Origin: Parundibacterium terreum
GTDB lineage: Bacteria > Pseudomonadota > Gammaproteobacteria > Burkholderiales > Burkholderiaceae_D
Direction of reading: 5' to 3'
NCBI RefSeq assembly: GCF_014636315.1
Contig: NZ_BMED01000005.1
Span: 248,001 to 312,000, forward strand
DNA length: 64,000 nucleotides
Shown: positions 34,280 to 43,240 of the stretch, piece after piece
Layout: every line of letters starts with the position of its first letter
How positions within the stretch are numbered: position 1 is the stretch's first letter
Made by a program: the position numbers and the translations under genes
The notes under the pieces: model-generated
Told to the model about the DNA's origin: nothing
Database searches by the model: none
What the model saw: the letters and a program-made list of their open reading frames with translations, nothing else

Positions 34280-35017
34280 ATGAAAATCCTGATCAGTAAT
34301 GACGACGGCTATCTGGCTCCTGGTATTGTCGCTTTGGCGGAGGTGTTGGCTCCGATTGCCGACATTACTGTAGTGGCTCCCGACAGCAATCGCTCCGGTA
34401 CTTCCAGCGCATTGACGCTAGACCGGCCATTGTCAGTCTTTCGTGCTTCCAACGGCTTTTACTTCGTCAATGGTACACCTTCGGACTGCGTGCATATCGC
34501 CTTGACGGCGATCATGCAAGAGCAGCCCGATCTCGTCGTTTCCGGCATCAACCAGGGGCAGAATATGGGGGACGATACCTTGTATTCCGGTACCGTTGCA
34601 GCGGCTACGGAGGGCTATCTTTTTGGGGTGCCGGCGATTGCCTTTTCTCAATTGGAAAAAGGCTGGGCCAACCTCGACGCAGCAGCCCGGGTTGCGCGCG
34701 AGATGGTGGAGCGCCGCTTTGAATCGCTGGCCCGGCCTTTCCTGCTGAATGTCAACATACCCAATCTGCCTTATGAGCAAATCAAGGGCGTACGCACTGC
34801 ACGCCTGGGGCGGCGCCACATGGCGGAAGGCGCGATCCGGGCAAAGGATCCGCATGGCCGCGATATCTACTGGATAGGTCCACCCGGCAAAGCCAAGGAT
34901 GCAGGCGACGGCACGGATTTCCATATTGCGTCGCAGGGCTATGTTTCAGTAACACCTTTGCAGATAGATTTGACCGATACCCGGCAAATGGATCAGTTGG
35001 GGGCGGATCTGGCATGA
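34280..35017 (+). CDS. surE: 5'-nucleotidase SurE
   Basis: A 245-residue nucleoside monophosphate phosphatase important in stationary phase. Metal ligands are in ILISNDDGYLAPG (Asp8, Asp9), the Ser of SGTSSALT and the Asn of SGINQGQN. The length is standard. It overlaps pcm by four bases and begins the conserved surE-pcm-nlpD-rpoS set, a stress and stationary-phase group. Confidence 0.97.
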   Translation: MKILISNDDGYLAPGIVALAEVLAPIADITVVAPDSNRSGTSSALTLDRPLSVFRASNGFYFVNGTPSDCVHIALTAIMQEQPDLVVSGINQGQNMGDDTLYSGTVAAATEGYLFGVPAIAFSQLEKGWANLDAAARVAREMVERRFESLARPFLLNVNIPNLPYEQIKGVRTARLGRRHMAEGAIRAKDPHGRDIYWIGPPGKAKDAGDGTDFHIASQGYVSVTPLQIDLTDTRQMDQLGADLA

Positions 35018-35928
35018 GCGGTAAAGAAAAACGTTTTCCGCTGCCTTTGTCGTCGGTGGTTAATAAGGGTAAGGGCATAGGCGCATCGTACTCGGTAAAA
35101 ACGGCGACGCCACAGACCGCGATGCAAAATCAGAGCGCTTCGCGGGGGCTTTCGCCGAAGCCACTGTCCAGCGGCATTGCCGGTATCTATGGCGGTTCCA
35201 GCATGCAGGGGGCGGCACAGCGGTCGACGGCCAGTGCTTCGGCAGAGCTAAGGCCATCACAGCTGCCATCGCAGGTAAATACGAGCCCAAGTCCGCTGGT
35301 GTCGGACGCTGTGCGCCGTGCGATGGTTAAGCGCGTAGCGCAGCAAGGCGTCAAGGACAGCATGGTTTTGGGGGCGCTGGAGGCCGTGCCACGGCATCTG
35401 TTTATTGATGCCGGCCTGTCCAGCCAGGCCTATATCGATGCTTCCTTGCCGATAGGCCATCACCAGACGATTTCACAGCCTTACATTGTTGCCCGCATGA
35501 TAGAAATCATGCGCAACGGTGGCACGCTGAACAGGGTATTGGAAATAGGGACCGGCTGCGGTTATCAGGCGGCGGTATTGTCGCTGGTCGCCAAGGACGT
35601 GTACTCCATCGAGCGCATCAAGGCCCTGCATGAATTGGCAAAAACCAATTTAAGGCCTATGCGCATCGCCAATATTCGCCTGCATTATGGCGATGGCATG
35701 CTCGGATTGCCTCAAGTTGCCCCTTTTGACGGTATCATATTGGCTGCGGCGGGCATGGAAGTGCCACAGGCCTTGCTGGATCAGCTCAGCATAGGCGGCA
35801 GGTTGATTGCCCCGGTGGGCGGTAAGAACCAGGTTTTGCAATTGATACAGCGTGTGGCAAAAAATGAATGGAGCAGTTCTGTGCTGGAACAATGCCATTT
35901 TGTTCCGTTGCACAAAGGCGTGATTTAG
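35014..35928 (+). CDS. pcm: Protein-L-isoaspartate O-methyltransferase with N-terminal extension
   Basis: Pcm repairs age-damaged isoaspartyl residues using S-adenosylmethionine. The family core starts near residue 100 (VRRAMVKRVAQQGVKDSMVLGALEAVPRHLFI); it has SYPIGHHQTISQPYIVARM-like PIGHHQTISQPYIVARM, motif I VLEIGTGCGYQAAVL and a C-terminal GGRLIAPVGGKNQVLQLI. At 304 residues it is about 95 longer than E. coli Pcm; the extra N-terminal part is Ser/Gln/Ala-rich and basic without a known domain. It overlaps surE by four bases. Confidence 0.95.
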   Translation: MSGKEKRFPLPLSSVVNKGKGIGASYSVKTATPQTAMQNQSASRGLSPKPLSSGIAGIYGGSSMQGAAQRSTASASAELRPSQLPSQVNTSPSPLVSDAVRRAMVKRVAQQGVKDSMVLGALEAVPRHLFIDAGLSSQAYIDASLPIGHHQTISQPYIVARMIEIMRNGGTLNRVLEIGTGCGYQAAVLSLVAKDVYSIERIKALHELAKTNLRPMRIANIRLHYGDGMLGLPQVAPFDGIILAAAGMEVPQALLDQLSIGGRLIAPVGGKNQVLQLIQRVAKNEWSSSVLEQCHFVPLHKGVI

Positions 35929-36132
35929 GCTGCTGTTGCGAACTGTCTGCTTATCCTTGTCAGGATGCTTGCCTAGCAGGCCAGGGGTGAGAGTCGATAA
36001 TCGCCAGTGCCAGATGTTCCCCAGATATGGGCTGCAGCAGATGGCATTTAATGCGCGCGGCCGTACGTTAATATATTAAACAAGTTCCGGCATGAGCGTA
36101 TCCCGTCTCATCCAATAGATGAATTGACAGCA

Positions 36133-37077
36133 ATGAGAATGAAGAAAATACAGTATATCGGTTTAGGTTTGATGATGGCTTTGCTGGCAGGTTGCCAGAC
36201 CGTCGGCAAGGCGCCGGTAGTTGAGAAAAGCACCGACAATGTTCCTGTGGAAGCCCCTAAGCCGGCAGAAGTGAAGCCGGTCAAGCCAGCCGATACCCGT
36301 GGTACTTATGTCGTCAAGAAGGGCGACACCCTGTACAGGATTGCGCTGGACCATGGGCAAAGCTATAGCGATATCGTGACCTGGAACAACCTGAAAAATC
36401 CGAATGACATCAAGGTGGATCAGGTATTGCGCGTTGCGCCGCCTGACGGCACGCCGCAAACCGGCAGCGTAACCGTCGGTAGCGGCGTCGAAGTGCGTCC
36501 GCTGACGCCTGCTCCCTCTGCCAACAACAAGACCGGGCCGCGTGGCGACAAGAAGCCTTTTTCCGATGCCAACCTGGCTGAGTTGCAAAAGGCAGACGGC
36601 CCTGCCGGCTCTGCTCCTGTCGTAGCGGCAAATATTCCCAAGCCTGATGTGCCGCCGGTTGTTGTTCCGCCTGTCGTGAAGCAGCCTGATACGCCGGCCT
36701 CTGATGCGGATGCGGTAGACTGGATGTGGCCTTCGGACGGCAAAGTAATTGCAACTTTTGATGAATCAAAGAACAAGGGCCTGGATATTTCGGGTAAGCT
36801 GGGTCAAGCGGTGTTGGCTGCAGGTGCGGGTAAGGTGATGTATGCGGGCAGCGGCATACGAGGATATGGTAATCTTGTGATTATCAAGCATTCAAGCAAT
36901 TTGTTGTCTGCCTATGCGCATAACAAGTCCATCCTGGTAAAGGAAGGGGATGCGATTGCGAAGGGGCAGAAAATCGCAGAAATGGGCAGTTCCGACAGCG
37001 ATGCCGTGAAGCTGCATTTTGAGATACGCCAGCAAGGAAAACCTGTTGACCCCTCTAAATTTTTACCAGGTCGCTAA
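36133..37077 (+). CDS. nlpD: LysM/LytM-domain lipoprotein NlpD
   Basis: From the ATG at 36133 (another follows at 36139) the product has about 314 residues. A lipobox LLAGC with Cys21 marks a lipoprotein. A LysM domain (GTYVVKKGDTLYRIALDHGQSYSDIVTWNNL) spans about residues 56-100, then a Pro/Val-rich linker, then a LytM (M23) domain. The catalytic zinc ligands are degenerate: NKGLD replaces HxxxD and LHFEIR lacks the HxH form, as in E. coli NlpD, which activates an amidase at division. rpoS follows nine bases later; in relatives the main rpoS promoter lies inside nlpD. Confidence 0.93.
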   Translation: MRMKKIQYIGLGLMMALLAGCQTVGKAPVVEKSTDNVPVEAPKPAEVKPVKPADTRGTYVVKKGDTLYRIALDHGQSYSDIVTWNNLKNPNDIKVDQVLRVAPPDGTPQTGSVTVGSGVEVRPLTPAPSANNKTGPRGDKKPFSDANLAELQKADGPAGSAPVVAANIPKPDVPPVVVPPVVKQPDTPASDADAVDWMWPSDGKVIATFDESKNKGLDISGKLGQAVLAAGAGKVMYAGSGIRGYGNLVIIKHSSNLLSAYAHNKSILVKEGDAIAKGQKIAEMGSSDSDAVKLHFEIRQQGKPVDPSKFLPGR

Positions 37078-37086
37078 GACAAATTC

Positions 37087-38142
37087 ATGACCAATAATTC
37101 ACCTATCAATTATCAGCGTCAAGCATCAGAAATGGACGATGACCAGGAGCAGGTAGCCGATGCGGCACCTGACCAGCAGTCAGATTTGTCCGATTTCTCC
37201 GACGCTGCGGGTGAAGATGCTCAAGACGAAGAGGGTAGCGGTGATAATCCTGCTTCACTGATCGTTGCCCCGATTGATGAGTTGAAGACGGTGCTGGCGG
37301 CTGAGCTATCAACCGATACTACCCAGCATTACCTGAACCAGATAGGCACCCGGCCGCTGTTCGGTTCGGCCGAGGAGCTGCACTACGCGACCCTCGCCAA
37401 GCAGGGCGATTTCGAAGCGCGCCAGAAAATGATAGAGCACAACCTGCGCCTGGTTGTTTCTATTGCCAAGCATTACATCAATCGCGGCGTTGCATTGCTG
37501 GATATGATAGAAGAGGGCAACCTCGGCCTGATGCACGCAATTGACAAGTTCGAGCCGGAACGCGGCTTTCGTTTTTCCACTTATGCGACCTGGTGGATAC
37601 GCCAGAGCATAGAGCGGGCAATCATGAACCAGGCGCGCACGATACGCTTGCCGGTGCACATGGTGCGCGAGCTGAATCAGATACTGCGGGCCAAATACCA
37701 TCTGGAATCCCAGCAGCGTGACGGCAGGGATGCTGCGCTGGAAGATATTGCGCATCTGGTGGATCGCCCGATTGACGAGGTGCAGGATATCCTTGCTCTT
37801 TCCGAGCATGCGACTTCGCTGGATACACCGCTGGACAATGATCCACAATCCAGCCTGATGGACATGCTGCCAGGTGATAGTGATGACGGTCCAGATATTC
37901 GGGCCGAGCATCATGAAATGACGATACTGGTGCGTGACTGGCTGTCCAAGTTGCCGGACAAGCAGAGAATCGTCATCGTGCGCCGTTTTGGCCTGGACAA
38001 TGATGATCCGGCCACGCTGGAAACTCTTGCCGATGAAATGGGCATCACCCGCGAAAGGGTGCGCCAGATACAGCAAGAGGCTTTGGTCAAGCTGAAGCGC
38101 TCGTTTGCATCACGCGGTGTGGGCAGGGATGCACTTTTGTAA
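37087..38142 (+). CDS. rpoS: RNA polymerase sigma factor RpoS
   Basis: A 351-residue sigma-S factor for stationary phase and stress. An acidic N-terminal tail (DDDQEQVADAAPDQQSD) precedes region 1.2 (TQHYLNQIGTRPLFGSAEE), region 2 with EGNLGLMHAIDKFEPERGFRFSTYATWWIRQSIERAI, region 3 (IRLPVHMVREL) and region 4 with the helix-turn-helix ETLADEMGITRERVRQIQQEAL. It differs from sigma-70 by the absence of region 1.1. It lies directly after nlpD. Confidence 0.97.
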   Translation: MTNNSPINYQRQASEMDDDQEQVADAAPDQQSDLSDFSDAAGEDAQDEEGSGDNPASLIVAPIDELKTVLAAELSTDTTQHYLNQIGTRPLFGSAEELHYATLAKQGDFEARQKMIEHNLRLVVSIAKHYINRGVALLDMIEEGNLGLMHAIDKFEPERGFRFSTYATWWIRQSIERAIMNQARTIRLPVHMVRELNQILRAKYHLESQQRDGRDAALEDIAHLVDRPIDEVQDILALSEHATSLDTPLDNDPQSSLMDMLPGDSDDGPDIRAEHHEMTILVRDWLSKLPDKQRIVIVRRFGLDNDDPATLETLADEMGITRERVRQIQQEALVKLKRSFASRGVGRDALL

Positions 38143-38258
38143 AGTGGGTATGCGTTTTACGCGTATTTTGTGCATATATTGATGTCTATCGGTTAAATCC
38201 TGCCCTTTGCTCCTTTGTCCCAATGGCTTGGTGCGGACTATTTTTCTAACTATTCCCT

Positions 38259-38294
38259 TATAATTCCGGTTTTCCCGCAATTTCCTGTTGCGGG
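38259..38294 (+). promoter_or_regulatory. Candidate promoter and leader hairpin of rlmD
   Basis: A perfect TATAAT at 38259-38264 lies about 100 bases before rlmD. Ten bases on, CCCGCAA (38274-38280) and TTGCGGG (38288-38294) form a 7-base hairpin that would sit at the very 5' end of the transcript. The -35 region is unclear. The hairpin might instead end the rpoS transcript. Confidence 0.4.
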
Positions 38295-38366
38295 CACTTC
38301 TTAAGCTCATCTTACTGAAAATAAAACGGCGCTGTCCGCTCTCTGCGCGGATCGCCGCAAGCAATC

Positions 38367-39701
38367 ATGAATACTATCAATATCCGTTCCTTTGATATGG
38401 ACGCGCGCGGTGTCGGCCATTTGCTGAATGAAGACGGCAGCCAGGGCAAGGTTGTCTTTGTTGAAGGTGCATTGCCCGGCGAAACAGTCGGCTTCCAGAC
38501 CTTCAAGAAAAAAGCCAGTTGGGAAGCTGCCACGATGACTGCCCTGTTGAAGGAGTCGTCGCAACGGGTCAAACCGAAATGCGAATTTTTCGGCACTTGC
38601 GGTGGATGTTCGATGCAGCATCTGGAGCCGAATGCCCAGGTGGCGATGAAGCAAAGGGTGCTGGAAGATAATCTGTGGCACATAGGCAAGGTCAAGGCGG
38701 AAACCATGATGCGGCCTATCTACGGCCCTACCTGGGGATACCGTTATCGCGCGCGCCTGTCGGTGCGCAATGTACGCAAAAAGGGCGCGGTACTGGTCGG
38801 CTTTCATGAAAAAAAATCGCGCTATGTCGCCAACATGGAAAGCTGCGAGATCCTGCCGCCTAATGTTTCGCAGATGCTGATGCCCTTGCGCGGCTTGATC
38901 GCATCGCTGTCCATCGTCGAAGAAGTGCCGCAAATCGAGTTGGCGGTCGGCGAGGGCGTGACGGCGCTGGTGCTGCGCATCATGGCGCCTTTAAGCGCAG
39001 ATGATGAGCTGAAACTGAAATCTTTTGCGGATCAATACCAGGTGCAATGGTGGTTGCAGACCAAGGGCCCTGATACCGCCGAAGTGTTTTATCCGACCAC
39101 GCCGGAGTTGCACTATACGCTGCCGGAGTTCGGCGTAAAGATGCCGTTCAAGCCTACCGATTTTACCCAGGTTAACCACCACATCAATCGCGTGCTGGTG
39201 GCAAAGGCCCTGCGTTTGCTGGACGTACAGGAAAATGAGCGTATCGCCGACCTGTTTTGCGGCTTGGGCAATTTCACGCTGCCGATTGCGACGATGGCAA
39301 AAGAGGTGGTAGGCATTGAGGGCAGTACAGCGCTGACCGAGCGCGCCCTGGAAAATGCGAAGGCGAACGGCCTGGAGGCAAAAACCTCGTTCGGCACCCG
39401 TAATTTATTTGAGGTGAAAGCGGAAGATTTCGTTGCACTCGGCAAGTTCGACCGTTTCCTGATCGATCCTCCCCGCGATGGCGCGATGGCGGTGTGTCAG
39501 GCCCTGATCGACCTGGCTACGGTCGCTCCTGAGTTAAGGCCAAAACGCCTGGTCTATGTGTCCTGCAGCCCCTCTACGCTGGCGCGGGATGCCGGCATGC
39601 TGGTGAATGAGGGTGGTTATCGCCTGACCCATGCAGGTGTGGTCAATATGTTCCCGCACACCTCGCATGTGGAATCCATGGCGGTGTTCGAGCTGGCATA
39701 G
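38367..39701 (+). CDS. rlmD: 23S rRNA (uracil-1939-C5)-methyltransferase RlmD
   Basis: A 444-residue iron-sulfur methyltransferase. It has an N-terminal TRAM domain (IRSFDMDARGVGHL), the [4Fe-4S] ligands Cys72, Cys78, Cys81 and Cys160 (KCEFFGTCGGC, MESCE), then the methyltransferase core with IADLFCGLGNFTLPIA, DPPRDGA and the catalytic Cys in YVSCSPSTLARD. The motifs and length match RlmD rather than RlmC or TrmA. It ends at a strong terminator. Confidence 0.95.
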   Translation: MNTINIRSFDMDARGVGHLLNEDGSQGKVVFVEGALPGETVGFQTFKKKASWEAATMTALLKESSQRVKPKCEFFGTCGGCSMQHLEPNAQVAMKQRVLEDNLWHIGKVKAETMMRPIYGPTWGYRYRARLSVRNVRKKGAVLVGFHEKKSRYVANMESCEILPPNVSQMLMPLRGLIASLSIVEEVPQIELAVGEGVTALVLRIMAPLSADDELKLKSFADQYQVQWWLQTKGPDTAEVFYPTTPELHYTLPEFGVKMPFKPTDFTQVNHHINRVLVAKALRLLDVQENERIADLFCGLGNFTLPIATMAKEVVGIEGSTALTERALENAKANGLEAKTSFGTRNLFEVKAEDFVALGKFDRFLIDPPRDGAMAVCQALIDLATVAPELRPKRLVYVSCSPSTLARDAGMLVNEGGYRLTHAGVVNMFPHTSHVESMAVFELA

Positions 39702-39746
39702 CCGGATGCCGGGTGGCACAGCGCCCTGCAGGCAATATTTGAAAAC

Positions 39747-39780
39747 AAAAGAGCCGGCATTTGCCGGCTCTTTTACTTTT
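39747..39780. terminator. Bidirectional rho-independent terminator
   Basis: AAAAGAGCCGGC and GCCGGCTCTTTT form a perfect 12-base stem with a 4-base loop, with T-rich sequence on the right and A-rich sequence on the left. It serves rlmD and the convergent Bax inhibitor-like gene. Confidence 0.88.
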
Positions 39781-39796
39781 TGGTCTGCGTTGATTG

Positions 39797-40489
39797 TCAG
39801 TCGCGGCTGCCGCCGAAGATGCCCAGCAGGGACAACAGATTGACGAAGATATTGTACAGATCCAGGTAGATATTCAGCGTCGCGCTGATGTAGTTGGTTT
39901 CGCCGCCATTGATCACGTTTTGGACGTCATACAGGATGTAGGCCGAGAAAATGAAGATCGCGATCACCGACATCGTCAATTGCAAGGCAGGCAATTGCAG
40001 GAAGATATTCGCGACGCCCGCTACGATCATGACCAGCAGGCCGGCAAACAGCCATTTGCCCATGCCGGAAAAGTCACGCTTGGATACTGTTGCGATTGTC
40101 GCCATGACAGCGAAGATGGTTGCAGTACCGCCAAAAGCCAGCATGACCAGCGAAGATCCATTGGAATAACCCAGTGTGCGGCTGATCAGGCGTGACAGCA
40201 GCAGGCCCATGAAGAAGGTGAAGCCCAGCAGGATGGCGACGCCAAGCGCGGATTGCTTGGTTTTTTCTATGGCAAAGATGAAACCGAATGCAATTGCCAA
40301 AATTGCAAACATGGCAATGCCGGGGTTGTTCGGGAAAAACGCAAACTGCAGTTGCACGCCCAGCCACGCACCAAAGACGGTCGGGATCATGGACAGGGCG
40401 AGTAGCCAATAGGTATTGCGTAGCACGCGGTGGCGTACCAGCGCCGGATTGGCGCCAAATTCATAAGACTGTTGCAGGGGTTGGTTCAT
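39797..40489 (-). CDS. Bax inhibitor-1/YccA family membrane protein
   Basis: A 230-residue protein with seven hydrophobic segments and family signatures RNTYWLLALSMIPTVFGAWLG and FSAYILYDVQNVINGGETNYISATLNIYLDLYNIFVNLL, the last being the hallmark C-terminal YDxQxII-like block. E. coli YccA interacts with the FtsH-HflKC protease complex; hflK and hflC lie in this window. It is monocistronic, convergent with rlmD. Confidence 0.93.
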   Translation of the reverse strand: MNQPLQQSYEFGANPALVRHRVLRNTYWLLALSMIPTVFGAWLGVQLQFAFFPNNPGIAMFAILAIAFGFIFAIEKTKQSALGVAILLGFTFFMGLLLSRLISRTLGYSNGSSLVMLAFGGTATIFAVMATIATVSKRDFSGMGKWLFAGLLVMIVAGVANIFLQLPALQLTMSVIAIFIFSAYILYDVQNVINGGETNYISATLNIYLDLYNIFVNLLSLLGIFGGSRD

Positions 40490-40756
40490 TGCATTCTCCT
40501 TGAGGCGATCTATTCTGTGTGCATGGCATCAATATTTGATCTTGTAAATTATTGCTTTTGCCAAGTGTATTTAGAAGATTACCACGTAATCGCTGTTCCC
40601 TATTGCGGGCATTTAATGCTAAATTGCAAAATAATGCTTGCTGGTAATTGTGATAATCGACAAGCTCCCTAGAGAGGTATGTTTCGTGGTAAAATCTAAG
40701 GTTAGATGAATTCTTGAGTTTTTGTCTTAACCCTTTCATTTTATTGGAGTTTTTAG

Positions 40757-41182
40757 ATGGCTATCGAACGCACATTGTCTATTATTAAGCCTGATGCAGT
40801 TGCAAAAAACGTCATTGGTCAAATTTACAGCCGTTTTGAAAATGCAGGCTTGAAGATCGTTGCTGCTCGCATGATCCATTTGTCCCGCGCTGAAGCTGAA
40901 GGCTTCTACGCTGTACACGCTGCACGTCCTTTCTTCAAGGATCTGGTTGACTTCATGATTTCCGGTCCTGTCATCGTTCAGGCTCTGGAAGGCGAAAACG
41001 CAATCCTGAAGCACCGCGACCTGATGGGCGCAACCGATCCTAAGAAAGCAGAAGCCGGCACTATCCGTGCTGATTTCGCTGACTCCATCGACGCGAATGC
41101 AGTTCACGGTTCCGACGCAGCAGAAACAGCAGCAGTTGAAATCTCGTATTTCTTCCCAGCTCTGAACGTGTACTCACGTTAA
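40757..41182 (+). CDS. ndk: Nucleoside diphosphate kinase
   Basis: A 141-residue enzyme that equalises NTP and dNTP pools through a phosphohistidine. The active-site His117 lies in NAVHGSDA; IERTLSIIKPDAV and FVGxMxSGPV-like DFMISGPVIVQ are present. A TTGGAG ribosome-binding site precedes the start. The 267-base gap upstream contains a GATTAC/GTAATC dyad and a TAAAAT candidate -10 box but no gene. It lies 100 bases before rlmN, the usual order. Confidence 0.97.
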   Translation: MAIERTLSIIKPDAVAKNVIGQIYSRFENAGLKIVAARMIHLSRAEAEGFYAVHAARPFFKDLVDFMISGPVIVQALEGENAILKHRDLMGATDPKKAEAGTIRADFADSIDANAVHGSDAAETAAVEISYFFPALNVYSR

Positions 41183-41282
41183 TCAACAAATAGTAACTAT
41201 TGAATGTCGTCCTTCTTGCCAGTAGCAGACTGCCCAAAAGCGGTTTGACAACAGGCAAGCCGGGACGAGAAGGAAGAAGCAA

Positions 41283-42440
41283 ATGACGGCACTCACCAAT
41301 TTGTTGGATCTGGATCCTGCGCAACTCATCGCTTATTGCGGCGAGTTGGGTGAGAAGCCGTTTCGTGCAAAACAATTGCAGCGCTGGATACACCAGTTCG
41401 GCGCTGGCGATTTTGAATCCATGACGGATCTCGCGAAATCTTTGCGCGAGAAGTTGGCAACGCGCGCCCACATCGCCTCTCCCGCCATTATCAGCGACCA
41501 TACCTCAACGGATGGGACGCGTAAATGGCTGCTGGATGTAGGGCAGGGCAACGCAGTTGAAACAGTATTCATCCCCGAAGAAAATCGGGGAACCCTATGT
41601 ATTTCCACGCAGGCCGGCTGTGCAGTCAACTGCCGCTTTTGCTCCACAGGCAAGCAGGGCTTCAATCGCAACCTGACCGTGGGCGAAATTATCGGCCAGT
41701 TGTGGATGGCTGAATTTGAATTGCGCAAGACTAAAGGCATTGCGCCAGGTCCCAAAGGCGAACGCCAGATCACCAACGTGGTGATGATGGGCATGGGTGA
41801 GCCCTTGTTGAACTTTGAGCCTACCGTTACTGCGCTGCGTCTGATGCTGGACGATAATGCATACGGCTTGTCGCGTCGCCGCGTGACATTGTCTACCAGC
41901 GGCGTGGTGCCGATGATAGACAAGCTATCCAAGGAATGCCCGGTCGCGCTGGCTGTGTCTTTGCATGCGTCGAATGACGCGCTGCGTGACGGCCTGATTC
42001 CCTTGAATAAAAAATACCCGCTGCAGGAATTGCTGGATGCCTGCAAGCGCTATCTGGACTATGCACCGCGTGATTTCATTACGTTTGAGTATTGCATGCT
42101 GGACGGCGTGAATGACACTGACCAGCACGCGCGCGAGTTGGTCGCTCTGGTTAAAGACGTTCCATGCAAATTCAACCTGATCCCGTTCAACCCTTTCCCT
42201 GAGTCGGGTCTGAAGCGCTCGCATAATCCGAGGATCAAGGCCTTTGCGCAAATATTGATGGATGCCGGTCTGGTGACCACGATACGCAAGACGCGCGGTG
42301 ATGACATCGATGCGGCCTGCGGTCAGCTTGCCGGTGAAGTGCAGGACAGGACGCGTGTGCAGGAGCGCATGCAGAAGATGGCGGAGTATCAAAAGAAGTT
42401 TGGCGAAAATTTTGGCAAAATCGTGGAGATCACTCAGTGA
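41283..42440 (+). CDS. rlmN: Dual-specificity 23S rRNA/tRNA (adenine-C2) methyltransferase RlmN
   Basis: A 385-residue radical-SAM enzyme that methylates A2503 of 23S rRNA and A37 of some tRNAs. The radical-SAM cysteines are Cys113, Cys117 and Cys120 (AGCAVNCRFCSTG). Other motifs are VFIPEENRGTLCISTQ, NVVMMGMGEPLLN, VTLSTSGVVPMID, and the resolving Cys region RGDDIDAACGQLAG near the C-terminus. It overlaps the next gene by four bases. Confidence 0.97.
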   Translation: MTALTNLLDLDPAQLIAYCGELGEKPFRAKQLQRWIHQFGAGDFESMTDLAKSLREKLATRAHIASPAIISDHTSTDGTRKWLLDVGQGNAVETVFIPEENRGTLCISTQAGCAVNCRFCSTGKQGFNRNLTVGEIIGQLWMAEFELRKTKGIAPGPKGERQITNVVMMGMGEPLLNFEPTVTALRLMLDDNAYGLSRRRVTLSTSGVVPMIDKLSKECPVALAVSLHASNDALRDGLIPLNKKYPLQELLDACKRYLDYAPRDFITFEYCMLDGVNDTDQHARELVALVKDVPCKFNLIPFNPFPESGLKRSHNPRIKAFAQILMDAGLVTTIRKTRGDDIDAACGQLAGEVQDRTRVQERMQKMAEYQKKFGENFGKIVEITQ

Positions 42441-43240
42441 AGATTTTTGGAATGCACTACCGTTTTGTATTGAGCGCAGTGGGTTGTGCGCTGATCTTAT
42501 CTGCATGTGCAACCAAAACCCTGGAAGGGCCTAAAAATGACGGCCTTACCGGAACCGAGAATATCGATAAGCAGAAGCGTGCGGCAATACGTATGCAACT
42601 GGCAATCGACTACTACCAGCAAGGACAGCAGAAAGTTGCACTGGAAGAGATCAAGCAGGCACTGATCTCCTCTCCCGATCTGGTTGATGCGTATAACGTC
42701 CGCGGCCTGATTTTCATGGATATGGGCGACAAGCAGTTAGCCGAGGATAATTTCCTGTATGCGCTGAAGCTGGCGCCGAATAATCCGGATGTTGCGCAGA
42801 ACTACGGCTGGTTCCTGTGCCAGAACGGACGTGCGCGGCAGGCCATGCCTTATTTTGAGCAGGCTTTGAAAGAACCGAAATATGCCGGCGGCGCCAAGAC
42901 CTTGAGCACAGCGGGTATTTGCAGCCTGAAATTGAAGGATGATGCAGCGGCTGAGCGCTATTTCATGCTGGCTTTCCGGGCAGATCCTGGAAACCCTTCC
43001 GTCAATGTCAATATTGCGAAGATGCAGTATGACCGCGGCGATTTTGATAAAGCGCATTTTTATATTGAGCGCATGGTGAAGGCTGAAGTCCTGACGCCGG
43101 AAGTGCTGTGGCTGGCGATAAAAATAGAAAAAAAACGCGGCGACCAGATTTCGGTCAGCAGTTTGTCGACGCAACTGAGACGCCGTTACCCTGAATCCAA
43201 AGAATACGACTTATTGCAGCGAGGAGCTTTTAATGAGTGA
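42437..43240 (+). CDS. pilF: Type IV pilus biogenesis lipoprotein PilF/PilW (TPR)
   Basis: A 267-residue TPR protein starting at a GTG that overlaps the rlmN stop; an ATG at 42452 is possible. A lipobox LILSAC with Cys24 marks a lipoprotein. TPR repeats run from about residue 50 (MQLAIDYYQQGQQKVALEEIKQAL, DLVDAYNVRGLIFMDMGDKQLAEDNF). PilF is the pilotin that places the PilQ secretin in the outer membrane; it implies type IV pili elsewhere in the genome. It may even serve the T2SS secretin, which is speculation. Confidence 0.9.
   Translation: MKIFGMHYRFVLSAVGCALILSACATKTLEGPKNDGLTGTENIDKQKRAAIRMQLAIDYYQQGQQKVALEEIKQALISSPDLVDAYNVRGLIFMDMGDKQLAEDNFLYALKLAPNNPDVAQNYGWFLCQNGRARQAMPYFEQALKEPKYAGGAKTLSTAGICSLKLKDDAAAERYFMLAFRADPGNPSVNVNIAKMQYDRGDFDKAHFYIERMVKAEVLTPEVLWLAIKIEKKRGDQISVSSLSTQLRRRYPESKEYDLLQRGAFNE

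Noticed and set aside
36068..36079. TTAATATATTAA palindrome upstream of nlpD as an operator
   Set aside because: A 12-base A/T-only palindrome is not rare in such a leader and nothing links it to a regulator.
40490..40756. Riboswitch ahead of ndk
   Set aside because: The 267-base leader has only a short GATTAC/GTAATC dyad and a weak -10 box. No known aptamer pattern was recognised.
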